Under the pieces are notes generated by a model. That model was not told the origin of the DNA. It did not search any database and saw only the letters and a list, made by a program, of their open reading frames with translations. DNA of 64,000 nt from CAYSYY01 sp964576115 [NCBI: uncultured Gemmatimonadota bacterium] (lineage in GTDB: Bacteria; Blakebacterota; Blakebacteria; Blakebacterales): NCBI GenBank assembly GCA_964576115.1, contig CAZNUA010000008.1, positions 30,141-94,140 of the forward strand, written 5' to 3'. This document shows, piece by piece, positions 36,061 to 43,674 of this stretch; position 1 is the first letter of the stretch, and each line of letters starts with the position of its first letter. The position numbers were made by a program, and so were the translations under genes.

Positions 36061-36942
36061 TCAGAACTCAACCGCGATCAGCAGCGACAGGGAATATCGG
36101 GTCGACGACCGCTGTCTTTTCCACGGCGAGGTCCGGTACAGGATCAGGCCTTCGAAGTGGTTCAGCCTGCTTCCCAGACCGAGGCTGACCTGCTCGTTGG
36201 ACCGTATGTCGCCCACCAGTCCCCTCTCCAGCGCCAGGTTCACCCACCCGCAGAAACCGCCCGCGAGCAGGATCGATCCGAGAGACCGCTTGCCCCGGAT
36301 ACCGTAACGCAGGAAGGTGCTGTTCATCCCCCGCCAGGAATACACTCCCGTGCACCGGTTCGATACGATCCCCCCCCGCAGACGCACATCCCAGGGCCCG
36401 CGCCGCGGGGGTGAGTAATCGAGCAGCACCATCGTCTGGGCACTGTCGCGCCAGAAAGCCTCCCGGCGGTCGCGGTCGACCTCGTCCAGCGATTCGCCCG
36501 GATCGGTGCCGCCCAGTTCGCTGAGCCGGATCCCGATCATCCAGATCAGACCCGGCGTTCGGGTCGGCCACTCCAGCCCGAGGTAGGGATTCCCCAGAAG
36601 GGTCTGCGAGCTGCTCCTCGTGCCTGAGTCGGCATCTTCGGGAAAGCCAGTGATGAAGTAGTAATAATTGCGCGCGTGCGCGAAGGGCAGTTCGACCTGG
36701 ATTCCGAGGGGGAACTGCCCCTCATGCAGTTTCGGAAAGGGAAAACGCAGGGTCAGGAAGGTGGCCGTTCCCCGGAATGATCCCGACGAGCGGCCGCCGT
36801 CGATATACGGCCGACCGATTTCAATAGCGGCGGCATGGGTTCCCTCGGTCGATATCCAGAGCGACTGGGCCCGGCCGGAGCGGGGCACGGATATCAGGAG
36901 AACCGTACACAATGGTATGAGGGTAGTGAACCGGCGGGACAT
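36061..36942 (-). CDS. Predicted outer-membrane protein, unknown function
   Basis: 293 residues from the ATG at 36942, with a signal peptide (cleavage near GRAQ). The mature part is rich in alternating hydrophobic and aromatic strands (FLTLRFPFPKL, IQVELPFAHARNYYYFITG, YSLSLLIAVEF) and ends in Phe, a usual mark of beta-barrel proteins. Not assigned to a named family. It begins 13 bases after the thiC stop on the same strand, so it may share the thiamine-controlled transcript. Confidence 0.65.
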   Translation of the reverse strand: MSRRFTTLIPLCTVLLISVPRSGRAQSLWISTEGTHAAAIEIGRPYIDGGRSSGSFRGTATFLTLRFPFPKLHEGQFPLGIQVELPFAHARNYYYFITGFPEDADSGTRSSSQTLLGNPYLGLEWPTRTPGLIWMIGIRLSELGGTDPGESLDEVDRDRREAFWRDSAQTMVLLDYSPPRRGPWDVRLRGGIVSNRCTGVYSWRGMNSTFLRYGIRGKRSLGSILLAGGFCGWVNLALERGLVGDIRSNEQVSLGLGSRLNHFEGLILYRTSPWKRQRSSTRYSLSLLIAVEF

Positions 36943-36955
36943 AGAGCATCCCCCC

Positions 36956-38653
36956 TCAGTCGCTGCCGGCGGCTTCCTGCTGGATCGTCCGGGCTCTCTC
37001 CTCGTCAGCCTGGTCGCTGTGACAGGGCGGCTTCTCGCCCTCCCCCGCTCCGACGGCCTGCCGGATCTCCTCGGCCCGGTGGGCGTACTCCTCGTCCTTG
37101 CCCGAAGCGAACATCTCGATCTCGCGGCTGATGCGCACCGCACACCAGTCATGACCGCACATCGAACAGTAATCCTCGTCGGGACAGAAATCCTCTTCGC
37201 GGTAGGCCCGGGCGGTTTCGGGATCGAAGGACAGGCGCAGGTGCTCGCGCCAGTTCAGGGCGGCCCGCGCTTTTGTGAGCTCGTCGTCACGGTCACGGCT
37301 GCCCGGTATGCCCAGAGCCACATCGGCGGCGTGGGCGGCGATCTTGTAGGCGATGCAGCCCTGTTTGACATCCTCGCGTTTGGGCAGACCCAGATGCTCC
37401 TTGGGCGTAACGTAGCAGAGCATGGCCGCCCCGTGGTAAGCAGCCGCCGTGGCACCGATGCACGACGTGATATGGTCGTACCCGGGGAAAATATCGGTCA
37501 CCAATGGTCCCAGCACATAGAAGGGCGCCCCGTGGCAGACCCGGCGCTCGTACTTCATGTTGTATTCGATCTGGTCGAAGGGCACGTGCCCCGGTCCCTC
37601 GATCATGACCTGACAGCCCTTCGCCCAGGCCCGTTCGGTCAGCTCGCCCAGGGTGTCGGTCTCGCGCAACTGGGCCTCGTCGGTGGCGTCGGACAGTCCC
37701 CCCGGGCGCAGGCCGTCCCCCAGGCTGAAGGAGACGTCGTAGGCCCGCATCAGGTCGCAGATCTCGTCGAACATCTCGTAGAGCGGGTTCTCGCGGCCGT
37801 GGTGGAGCATCCACTTGGCCAGCAGGGATCCGCCCCTGCTGACGATCCCGATCAACCGGTCGCTGACATAATCGAGGTGTTCTCGCAGCACCCCGGCGTG
37901 CAGGGTAAAGAAATCCACCCCCTGGCGGGCCTGCTTCTCGAGTTCGGCCAGGATCACCTCGTAGGTCAGTTCCTCGACCCGCCGGCCGATGATCATCGAG
38001 TAAATCGGGACCGTGCCCACCGGCACGGTGGCGGCCCGCACGATCGCTTCGCGGGTAGCGTCCAGGTCGCCCCCGGTCGACAGGTCCATGACCGTATCGG
38101 CCCCCCAGCGCACCGACCAGCGCATCTTCTCCAGCTCTTCCTCACTGCTCGAAGTGACCGGCGAGGCGCCGAGGTTGGCGTTGATCTTTGTCGTGGCGGC
38201 CCGACCGATGGCCATCGGATCGAGTTCGTACTGCAGGTGCACACGGTTGGCGGGGATGATCAACCGCCCGGCGGCGATCTCGTCGCGCACCTGCTCGGGC
38301 CCGAGATGGCCTTCCCGTTCGGCCACCCGCTCCATTTCGGGGGTCAGGCGGCCCAGGCGGGCTGCTTCGAGCTGGGTCACCGGCTCGACATCCTCCGGCG
38401 CCCGGATGCCTGCATCGGTACGCTCCCATTCGGGGGGCAGAAAATCCCAGGCGGTCTTCTCAGAGGGCTGCGGCATGCCGGGCGTATCGGGGCTCGAAAA
38501 GGTCCAGGGCGTGCCGATACCGTCCGGACGGGCGAAGCTGCCCGGGGTGGTACCCTGTGAGGTGGTCGAGGGATCGCCACCCCGGGTGATATCGGCGAAA
38601 CGATCGGCGGAAGAGGAAGAACTGGCGGAACTGGCGGAACTCACGGTAATCAC
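36956..38653 (-). CDS. thiC: Phosphomethylpyrimidine synthase ThiC
   Basis: 565-residue radical-SAM enzyme converting aminoimidazole ribotide to hydroxymethylpyrimidine phosphate for thiamine. Start is a GTG at 38653 after AGGAAAG. Signature stretches include [58 protein letters not shown], and the C-terminal cluster motif CSMCGHDWC (C-x2-C-x4-C). Length is near the usual, with a low-complexity Ser-rich first 15 residues. Directly preceded by a TPP riboswitch. Confidence 0.97.
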   Translation of the reverse strand: MITVSSASSASSSSSADRFADITRGGDPSTTSQGTTPGSFARPDGIGTPWTFSSPDTPGMPQPSEKTAWDFLPPEWERTDAGIRAPEDVEPVTQLEAARLGRLTPEMERVAEREGHLGPEQVRDEIAAGRLIIPANRVHLQYELDPMAIGRAATTKINANLGASPVTSSSEEELEKMRWSVRWGADTVMDLSTGGDLDATREAIVRAATVPVGTVPIYSMIIGRRVEELTYEVILAELEKQARQGVDFFTLHAGVLREHLDYVSDRLIGIVSRGGSLLAKWMLHHGRENPLYEMFDEICDLMRAYDVSFSLGDGLRPGGLSDATDEAQLRETDTLGELTERAWAKGCQVMIEGPGHVPFDQIEYNMKYERRVCHGAPFYVLGPLVTDIFPGYDHITSCIGATAAAYHGAAMLCYVTPKEHLGLPKREDVKQGCIAYKIAAHAADVALGIPGSRDRDDELTKARAALNWREHLRLSFDPETARAYREEDFCPDEDYCSMCGHDWCAVRISREIEMFASGKDEEYAHRAEEIRQAVGAGEGEKPPCHSDQADEERARTIQQEAAGSD

Positions 38654-38660
38654 CTGCTTT

Positions 38661-38769
38661 CCTACGCCGGCATGATCCGGATCAGGTTCGAGGGTGTGAT
38701 CTCAGTTCCGCCCGGGCCCTGGACAGGAGCACGTTTCGCGGGCTGGCCGGCGCGCGGAACACCCCTAGC
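38661..38769 (-). ncRNA. TPP riboswitch (THI element)
   Basis: On the minus strand the aptamer reads GGGGTG, then the core CTGAGA and ACCC, then GAACCTGATCCGGATCATG and CCGGCGTAGG at the 3' end. This matches the conserved thi-box core of TPP riboswitches. The thiC ribosome site AGGAAAG (38657-38663) overlaps the last bases of the closing helix, so ligand-dependent occlusion of translation is the simplest mechanism. The remaining bases 38770-39002 hold no gene; promoters for thiC and the plus-strand glycosyltransferase must lie there, but I see no clear boxes. Confidence 0.95.
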
Positions 38770-39002
38770 ATATACCCCTCCGGTGACTCCGGTTGGGTCT
38801 ATGCAAGATAGGGGCCGGACGGTCGGGGAGCAACCGACGCTCAGGCAAACCCGGTCGGGGAGTGTCACCCGCTAATGTTACAATTCCTGAGAAACCGGGT
38901 GACACCGAAACCCTTGAAGCGCAGGCAGCAATGCCTTACATTTTCTGCTTCATCTCATCTCAATCCGGAAACGATACCCGCCCGTAACCTCCGAGTGTAG
39001 GG

Positions 39003-40265
39003 ATGCATGACATAGTCGATAACCCGGACAGGGTCAGCGAAGCCGAGATCATCGTCGGTATCCCCTCCTACAAGGAAGCCGACAGCATCGCCTACCCGAC
39101 CGACCAGGCCGACAAGGGCCTGCGCCAGTTTTTCCCCAATCACAAAGCCGTCATCATCAACGTCGACAACAACTCCCCCGACGGCACCCGGGAAGCCTTC
39201 ATGAACACCCCCACCCAGACCCCGAAGGTCTACATCTCCACACCCGAGGGGGTGAAGGGCAAGGGGAACAACCTGCGCAATCTCTTCCGGGCCACGGTCG
39301 AGCTCGACGCCCAGGCGGTGGTGGTCGTGGACGCCGATCTGAAGAGCATTACCCCCTACTGGATCCGCTATCTGGGCGAGCCCCTGATGGGGCGGTTCGA
39401 CTTCGTGACGCCGATCTACGTGCGTCATAAGTATGACGGTACCATCACCAACCACATCGCCTATCCCCTGCTGCGCAGTCTCTTCGGCCTGCGGGTGCGC
39501 CAGCCGATCGGCGGCGATTTCGGGTTCTCGGGCAAACTGGCCCGGGCTTTTCTCTCCGAGAAGCTCTGGAACGACAAGATCGCCAACTTCGGCATCGACA
39601 TCTGGATGACCACCATCGCCATCGCCCGCGGCTTCAATGTCTGCCAGGCCTTCCTGGGCACCCCCAAGGTCCACCGGGCCAAGGATCCTGCGGCAGATCT
39701 GAGCATGATGTTCACCCAGGTCGTCTCCACTCTCTTCGATCTGATCGTGGATTTCGAATACCTCTGGAAGCATGTCGAAACCAGCCGACCCAGCAGCATC
39801 TTCGGTTTCGGTCTGGGTATCGACGAGAAACCCCCCGAAGTGCACGTGAGCACCGACAAGCTCTTCGCGAGCTTTCAGGGCGGGTACGAGAAATACGGTG
39901 AGCTGTGGGAGCAGATCCTCCCGATGCCCGAGTTCATACAGCTGCAGAAGATCATCTCCGAGATGACCGAAAAAACCCTCTTCTACCACTCCGACCTCTG
40001 GGCGCGTATCATCTTCAGCTTCGCCATCGCCTACAAGAAGGGTGAGTTCGACGAGACCGAATTGCTCGAGGCCCTGATCCCCTTCTACCACTCCCGCGTG
40101 CTCTCGTTCGTGAACAAGACCGGTACCTTCGGCACCCTGGAGTGCGAGGAGTACCTGGAAAACATCCTGCGCATCTTCGAGCGGGAAAAGTACTACCTGA
40201 TCCAGCGCTGGGACGAGACCCGCAACAACCACGACAGTCTGCTGTTCAACACCGACAGCGGCTGA
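39003..40265 (+). CDS. GT-A glycosyltransferase related to mannosylglycerate synthase (GT78/GT81-like)
   Basis: 420 residues. A GT-A fold opens with EIIVGIPSYKEADSI (15-29); a GKG loop is at 86-88 and a V-D110-A-D112 metal motif follows. The order QPIGGDFGFSG, then FGIDIWMTTIAIARGFNVCQ, then PKVHRAKDP matches mannosylglycerate synthase (GT78) and glucosyl-3-phosphoglycerate synthases. The helical C-terminal domain of the same kind follows. These enzymes make the compatible solutes mannosyl- or glucosylglycerate. The donor sugar and acceptor cannot be decided. The start lacks a good ribosome site. Confidence 0.78.
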   Translation: MHDIVDNPDRVSEAEIIVGIPSYKEADSIAYPTDQADKGLRQFFPNHKAVIINVDNNSPDGTREAFMNTPTQTPKVYISTPEGVKGKGNNLRNLFRATVELDAQAVVVVDADLKSITPYWIRYLGEPLMGRFDFVTPIYVRHKYDGTITNHIAYPLLRSLFGLRVRQPIGGDFGFSGKLARAFLSEKLWNDKIANFGIDIWMTTIAIARGFNVCQAFLGTPKVHRAKDPAADLSMMFTQVVSTLFDLIVDFEYLWKHVETSRPSSIFGFGLGIDEKPPEVHVSTDKLFASFQGGYEKYGELWEQILPMPEFIQLQKIISEMTEKTLFYHSDLWARIIFSFAIAYKKGEFDETELLEALIPFYHSRVLSFVNKTGTFGTLECEEYLENILRIFEREKYYLIQRWDETRNNHDSLLFNTDSG

Positions 40266-40268
40266 GAA

Positions 40269-40330
40269 CGGCCGGCCCCTGCCGGCCGGCGCAAAGTCCG
40301 GCACACGTCCGGGTGCAACCGCACCCGGAC
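40269..40330. terminator. Two hairpins between convergent genes
   Basis: CGGCCGGC / GCCGGCCG (40269-40276, 40281-40288) with a CCCT loop, then GTCCGGGTGC / GCACCCGGAC (40307-40316, 40321-40330) with an AACC loop. Both stems are perfect. Neither is followed by a T-run, so they could act as bidirectional or mRNA-stabilising terminators for the glycosyltransferase and the FeoB channel gene. Confidence 0.55.
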
Positions 40331-40335
40331 AATCC

Positions 40336-41727
40336 CTACCCCGCCACCAACCGCCAGAGGGTGGCAACGACAAAGCAGACCGCGAAGGCGATCACCAGGG
40401 GCATCAACGCCCCTACCGTGGTCCACTTCCGGTTCCCGGTTTCCTTCCATATGGTCAGGATCGTGGTCGAGCAGGGGTTGTGCAACAGGCTGAAGAGCAT
40501 CAGGCTGACCGCGGTCAGCAGGGTCCAGCCCTGCCCCTGGACCAGCAGGGTATAGAGCTCCGCCATACTCGTAATCTCGATCATCTGGCTGGCCCCGGTG
40601 TAGGCCATGAGGATGGTCGGGATGACGATCTCGTTGGCCGGGATGGCGATGATGTATGCCAGTATGATCACGCCATCCAGCCCGATCGCCCGCCCGAGGG
40701 GATCGAGAAAGTTCGAGAGAACGACGGTCAGACTCTCCCCCCCCACCGTGATCGCACTCAGGGTCCAGATCACCGCTCCGGCCGGAGCGGCCATGTAGAT
40801 CGCCCGCCAGAGCACGAACAGGGTTCGGTCGATCATCGAGGTATAGAGGATATGACCGAAGTTGGGGCGGCGATAGGGAGGCAGTTCGAGGGTAAAGCTG
40901 GAGGGTTCCCCCTTGAGCACGGTCTTCGAAAGAAAGGCCGAGACCAGCAGGGTGGTAACGATCCCCAGGATCACAACCCCGACCACCGCTCCCGCCGCCG
41001 CGGCCGAGGCCAGAGCGGCCGGTACGCTGGCCCCCACGAAAAGGGTCGCGATCATGATCAAGGTCGGAAAACGGCCGTTACAGGGAACAAAGTTGTTGGT
41101 CAGGATCGCGATCAGCCGCTCGCGGGGGGAATCGATGATCCGGGTGGCGATCACCCCGGCCGCATTGCACCCGAACCCCATACTCATCGACAGGGCCTGC
41201 TTGCCGTGCGCGCCGGCCGCGGCGAAGAAGCGGTCGAGGTTGAAAGCGACCCGCGGCAGGTAGCCGAGGTCCTCGAAGAAAGTGAACAAAGGAAAGAAGA
41301 TCGCCATCGGGGGCAGCATGACCGACACCACCCAGGCAAGGCCCTTGTAGGTGCCGTGCCAGACGAAGCCGGTGATCCACCAGGGCAGACCGAGAGCGGT
41401 GAAGAGCCGGGCTCCCTGTTCTTCGATCCAGAAGAGTCCGGCGGCCAGCAGCTGCGAGGGGTAGTTGGCCCCCGCCACCGTGACCCAGAACACCACCGCC
41501 AGCCCGACGAACATGATCGGCAGGCCCCACAGGCGGCTCGTGACGATCCGGTCCAGAGCGCGATCGAAACCGGCCCCCCGGCCCCCCTGCCGGCTGACCC
41601 GCCCCTCGGCCAGTCCGGCTGCATCGCGGTAAATCGCCGCCACCAGCCGGTCCCGCAGATCGGCTCCAAGACGGCGCTGCAGCAGGTCGGCCCGGGAGAT
41701 GATTCGGTCGGGTGCGGGCGGTCTCAT
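40336..41727 (-). CDS. feoB: FeoB membrane (channel) part, separate gene
   Basis: 463 residues with the two Gate domains of ferrous iron transporter FeoB and about eight membrane segments. Hallmarks are SMGFGCNAAGVIATRIIDSPRERLIAILTNNFVPCNGRFP in outline, including the conserved Cys of the pore and NNFVPCNGR. The GTP-binding part is encoded by the upstream gene, whose stop overlaps this ATG as ATGA (41724-41727). In most bacteria both are one protein. Fe2+ uptake across the inner membrane is the expected role. Confidence 0.92.
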   Translation of the reverse strand: MRPPAPDRIISRADLLQRRLGADLRDRLVAAIYRDAAGLAEGRVSRQGGRGAGFDRALDRIVTSRLWGLPIMFVGLAVVFWVTVAGANYPSQLLAAGLFWIEEQGARLFTALGLPWWITGFVWHGTYKGLAWVVSVMLPPMAIFFPLFTFFEDLGYLPRVAFNLDRFFAAAGAHGKQALSMSMGFGCNAAGVIATRIIDSPRERLIAILTNNFVPCNGRFPTLIMIATLFVGASVPAALASAAAAGAVVGVVILGIVTTLLVSAFLSKTVLKGEPSSFTLELPPYRRPNFGHILYTSMIDRTLFVLWRAIYMAAPAGAVIWTLSAITVGGESLTVVLSNFLDPLGRAIGLDGVIILAYIIAIPANEIVIPTILMAYTGASQMIEITSMAELYTLLVQGQGWTLLTAVSLMLFSLLHNPCSTTILTIWKETGNRKWTTVGALMPLVIAFAVCFVVATLWRLVAG

Positions 41728-42500
41728 GAGCAGATCTCTTCGCCTGGTTCGACCAGCCGGTTCAGCTCGCCGGTCAGCAGAGCCTGCCGCACGGCGTAGT
41801 CGCCGTCGAGCAGGCGCAGGGCGATCCAGCGGGCGTTGGGCAGACCGGGGTGGAGTTCCTCGATCATCGGCACCAGTTCGTCGAGGGCGTTCTGCAATTC
41901 GCCCGTCACCCGCAGGCGGCGCGGTCGGGTCGCGATGCGTCCCTCGATGACATCGGTCACGGTCGACATGAGCGCCTCGAGACCCCGTCCGTAACGGGCC
42001 ACCGTCGGTACGACCGGCACTCCCAGATCCTCGGCCAGGCCGGCATGGTCGACGGCGATGCCCTTGCGCTCGGCTTCGTCCATGAGGTTGAGACAGACCA
42101 CCACCCGATCGGTGATCTCGAGAACCTGCATGACCAGGTTGAGATTGCGTTCGAGAGAGGTCGCGTCGACCACCACGACGGTGGCGTGTGGCCGACCGAA
42201 GAGAATGAAATCGCGGGCGATCTCCTCATCCACCGAAGCCGAGAGCAGGCTGTAGGTGCCGGGCAGATCGACGATCCGGAAGCGCAGGCCGTCGCGCAGG
42301 TGCAGGCCCTCGGCCCGCGTCACGGTCTTTCCCGGCCAGTTCCCGGTGTGCTGCCTCAGACCGGTCAGGGCGTTGAAGACGGTACTCTTGCCCGTATTCG
42401 GATTCCCGGCCAGGGCAATGGCGTAATCGCAGGCGGTGGTATCGGGATCGAGCGAACCGAGCCACGGCCGCAGCTCTTCGGATGTTCTCCCCTCAGCCAT
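41724..42500 (-). CDS. feoB: FeoB G-protein part, separate gene
   Basis: 258 residues from the ATG at 42500. G1 is GNPNTGKST, the switch region follows NWPGKTV, G3 is DLPGTYSL and G4 is NLMDE. A helical GDI-like region follows to the end. There is no membrane segment. This is the NFeoB domain as a free-standing protein, made together with the channel gene through a 4-base overlap. Its start overlaps the DtxR-FeoA stop by 8 bases. Confidence 0.93.
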   Translation of the reverse strand: MAEGRTSEELRPWLGSLDPDTTACDYAIALAGNPNTGKSTVFNALTGLRQHTGNWPGKTVTRAEGLHLRDGLRFRIVDLPGTYSLLSASVDEEIARDFILFGRPHATVVVVDATSLERNLNLVMQVLEITDRVVVCLNLMDEAERKGIAVDHAGLAEDLGVPVVPTVARYGRGLEALMSTVTDVIEGRIATRPRRLRVTGELQNALDELVPMIEELHPGLPNARWIALRLLDGDYAVRQALLTGELNRLVEPGEEICS

Positions 42501-43554
42501 CGGTTTCCCCCGGCACCCCACCCTGCCCGGTTCCGATCCCGGGGATTTCGAGGAGAATATGTTCGGCCTGGCTGGAGCGCAGTGCGATCAGAGTACCCCT
42601 GATCCGGTAGGCCCGGGGATCGCCGAAGGGTCCGGTACTGCCCACCTCGACCCTGGCCCCGGGCGTAAATCCCAGATCGAGCAGGCGCCGACGGGCCAGT
42701 CCCCGGCATGTTTGCGCCAGCCCGAGGACCGTACCGGTCTCGCCCTCAATCAGCTCGGAGAGCCGCCTGAAGGGACCTTCCAGCTGTTCCTGCTCGGGCG
42801 GCGAACCGACGGTGATATTGGCCGCCACCACCGAGGCGACCACGTACTCGCGCTCTCCGGCCTCGAAGCGGAGTCGCTCCGGCGTTCGTTCCAGAATGCG
42901 TACGTCTTCCCCCAGACGGAGGCCTTCGGCCAGGAGCTGCTGATAGACCTCGGGGGGTTCGTCTTCGAGATGAGTGATCCGGCCCGGTTCGTCGAGCGGC
43001 CAGCGGATAAGCGCAATACCGTCGAGGGGTTCGATGGTGCCGTCGGCGGCGGGAATGGGATCGCCGTGCGGATCGAACTGCGGATAGCCGAGCCGGGCTT
43101 CAAGTTCGTCGGCCTCTTCTGGGGTCAGGCGGTGCTCCTCCCGTTCGGCCCGGGTGTGCAGTTCCGCCTCGTCCACTTCGGTTTCATCGGCCAGATACCG
43201 CTCCCAGAGACGGTGGGCGCGGATCACCTGCAGAGCGTAGGTACGCCCCTCGGGAGTCAGGACGTAGCCGTCGTCTTCGGGACGGGCGAAGGCCCGGCCG
43301 ATGAGTTCCTCGATGAGCCGGGCGGCATCGCCGGTCGTGATACCGAGCACACCGGCCAGCGTCGAAAGAGTCGCCGGAGCACGCTCGGCCTCGCTGGTAT
43401 AGAGGTGTTTCAGCGCGTCTTCGGTTCGCACCCTGGCGGTCATCTGCCGGGCGGTCCGCCACTGCCAGAACAGCCCCCGATCGGGTCTGAACAGAATCCA
43501 GAGAAGCAACCCGCTACTCAGGACTGCGATGAGCGAGACGATCGAGTCCGACAT
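42493..43554 (-). CDS. Membrane-anchored DtxR-type metalloregulator fused to FeoA
   Basis: 353 residues. One N-terminal membrane helix (residues 4-22) is followed by a DtxR-family winged helix (LSTLAGVLGITTGDAARLIEELIGRAFARPED) and dimer/metal domain (RAHRLWERYLADETEVD, EEHRLTPEEADELEARLGYP, DPHGDPIP). An SH3-like FeoA domain closes it (~265-340, LARRRLLDLGFTPGARVEVGS). It leads the feo operon and has a perfect DtxR-type palindrome just upstream, so it probably represses its own operon when Fe2+ is plentiful. The FeoA part would meet the FeoB proteins at the membrane. Confidence 0.9.
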   Translation of the reverse strand: MSDSIVSLIAVLSSGLLLWILFRPDRGLFWQWRTARQMTARVRTEDALKHLYTSEAERAPATLSTLAGVLGITTGDAARLIEELIGRAFARPEDDGYVLTPEGRTYALQVIRAHRLWERYLADETEVDEAELHTRAEREEHRLTPEEADELEARLGYPQFDPHGDPIPAADGTIEPLDGIALIRWPLDEPGRITHLEDEPPEVYQQLLAEGLRLGEDVRILERTPERLRFEAGEREYVVASVVAANITVGSPPEQEQLEGPFRRLSELIEGETGTVLGLAQTCRGLARRRLLDLGFTPGARVEVGSTGPFGDPRAYRIRGTLIALRSSQAEHILLEIPGIGTGQGGVPGETDG

Positions 43555-43586
43555 GGTGCCCCCGGTACGGGAAGCGGTGAACGAAA

Positions 43587-43608
43587 AATATTAGGTTAAC
43601 CTAATATT
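43587..43608 (-). promoter_or_regulatory. Iron box (DtxR/IdeR-type operator) of the feo operon
   Basis: A perfect 22-base palindrome whose centre reads TTAGGTTAACCTAA, extended on both sides by AATA/TATT. The core matches the classical DtxR/IdeR operator. It lies 33 bases upstream of the regulator start and stands out as AT-rich in GC-rich DNA. Confidence 0.88.
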
Positions 43609-43674
43609 AATGTCCGACTGCGATCGCGTCAAGACTGGAGCAGGAACGATTCTCAATAATTCTTCCTCAGGGTA

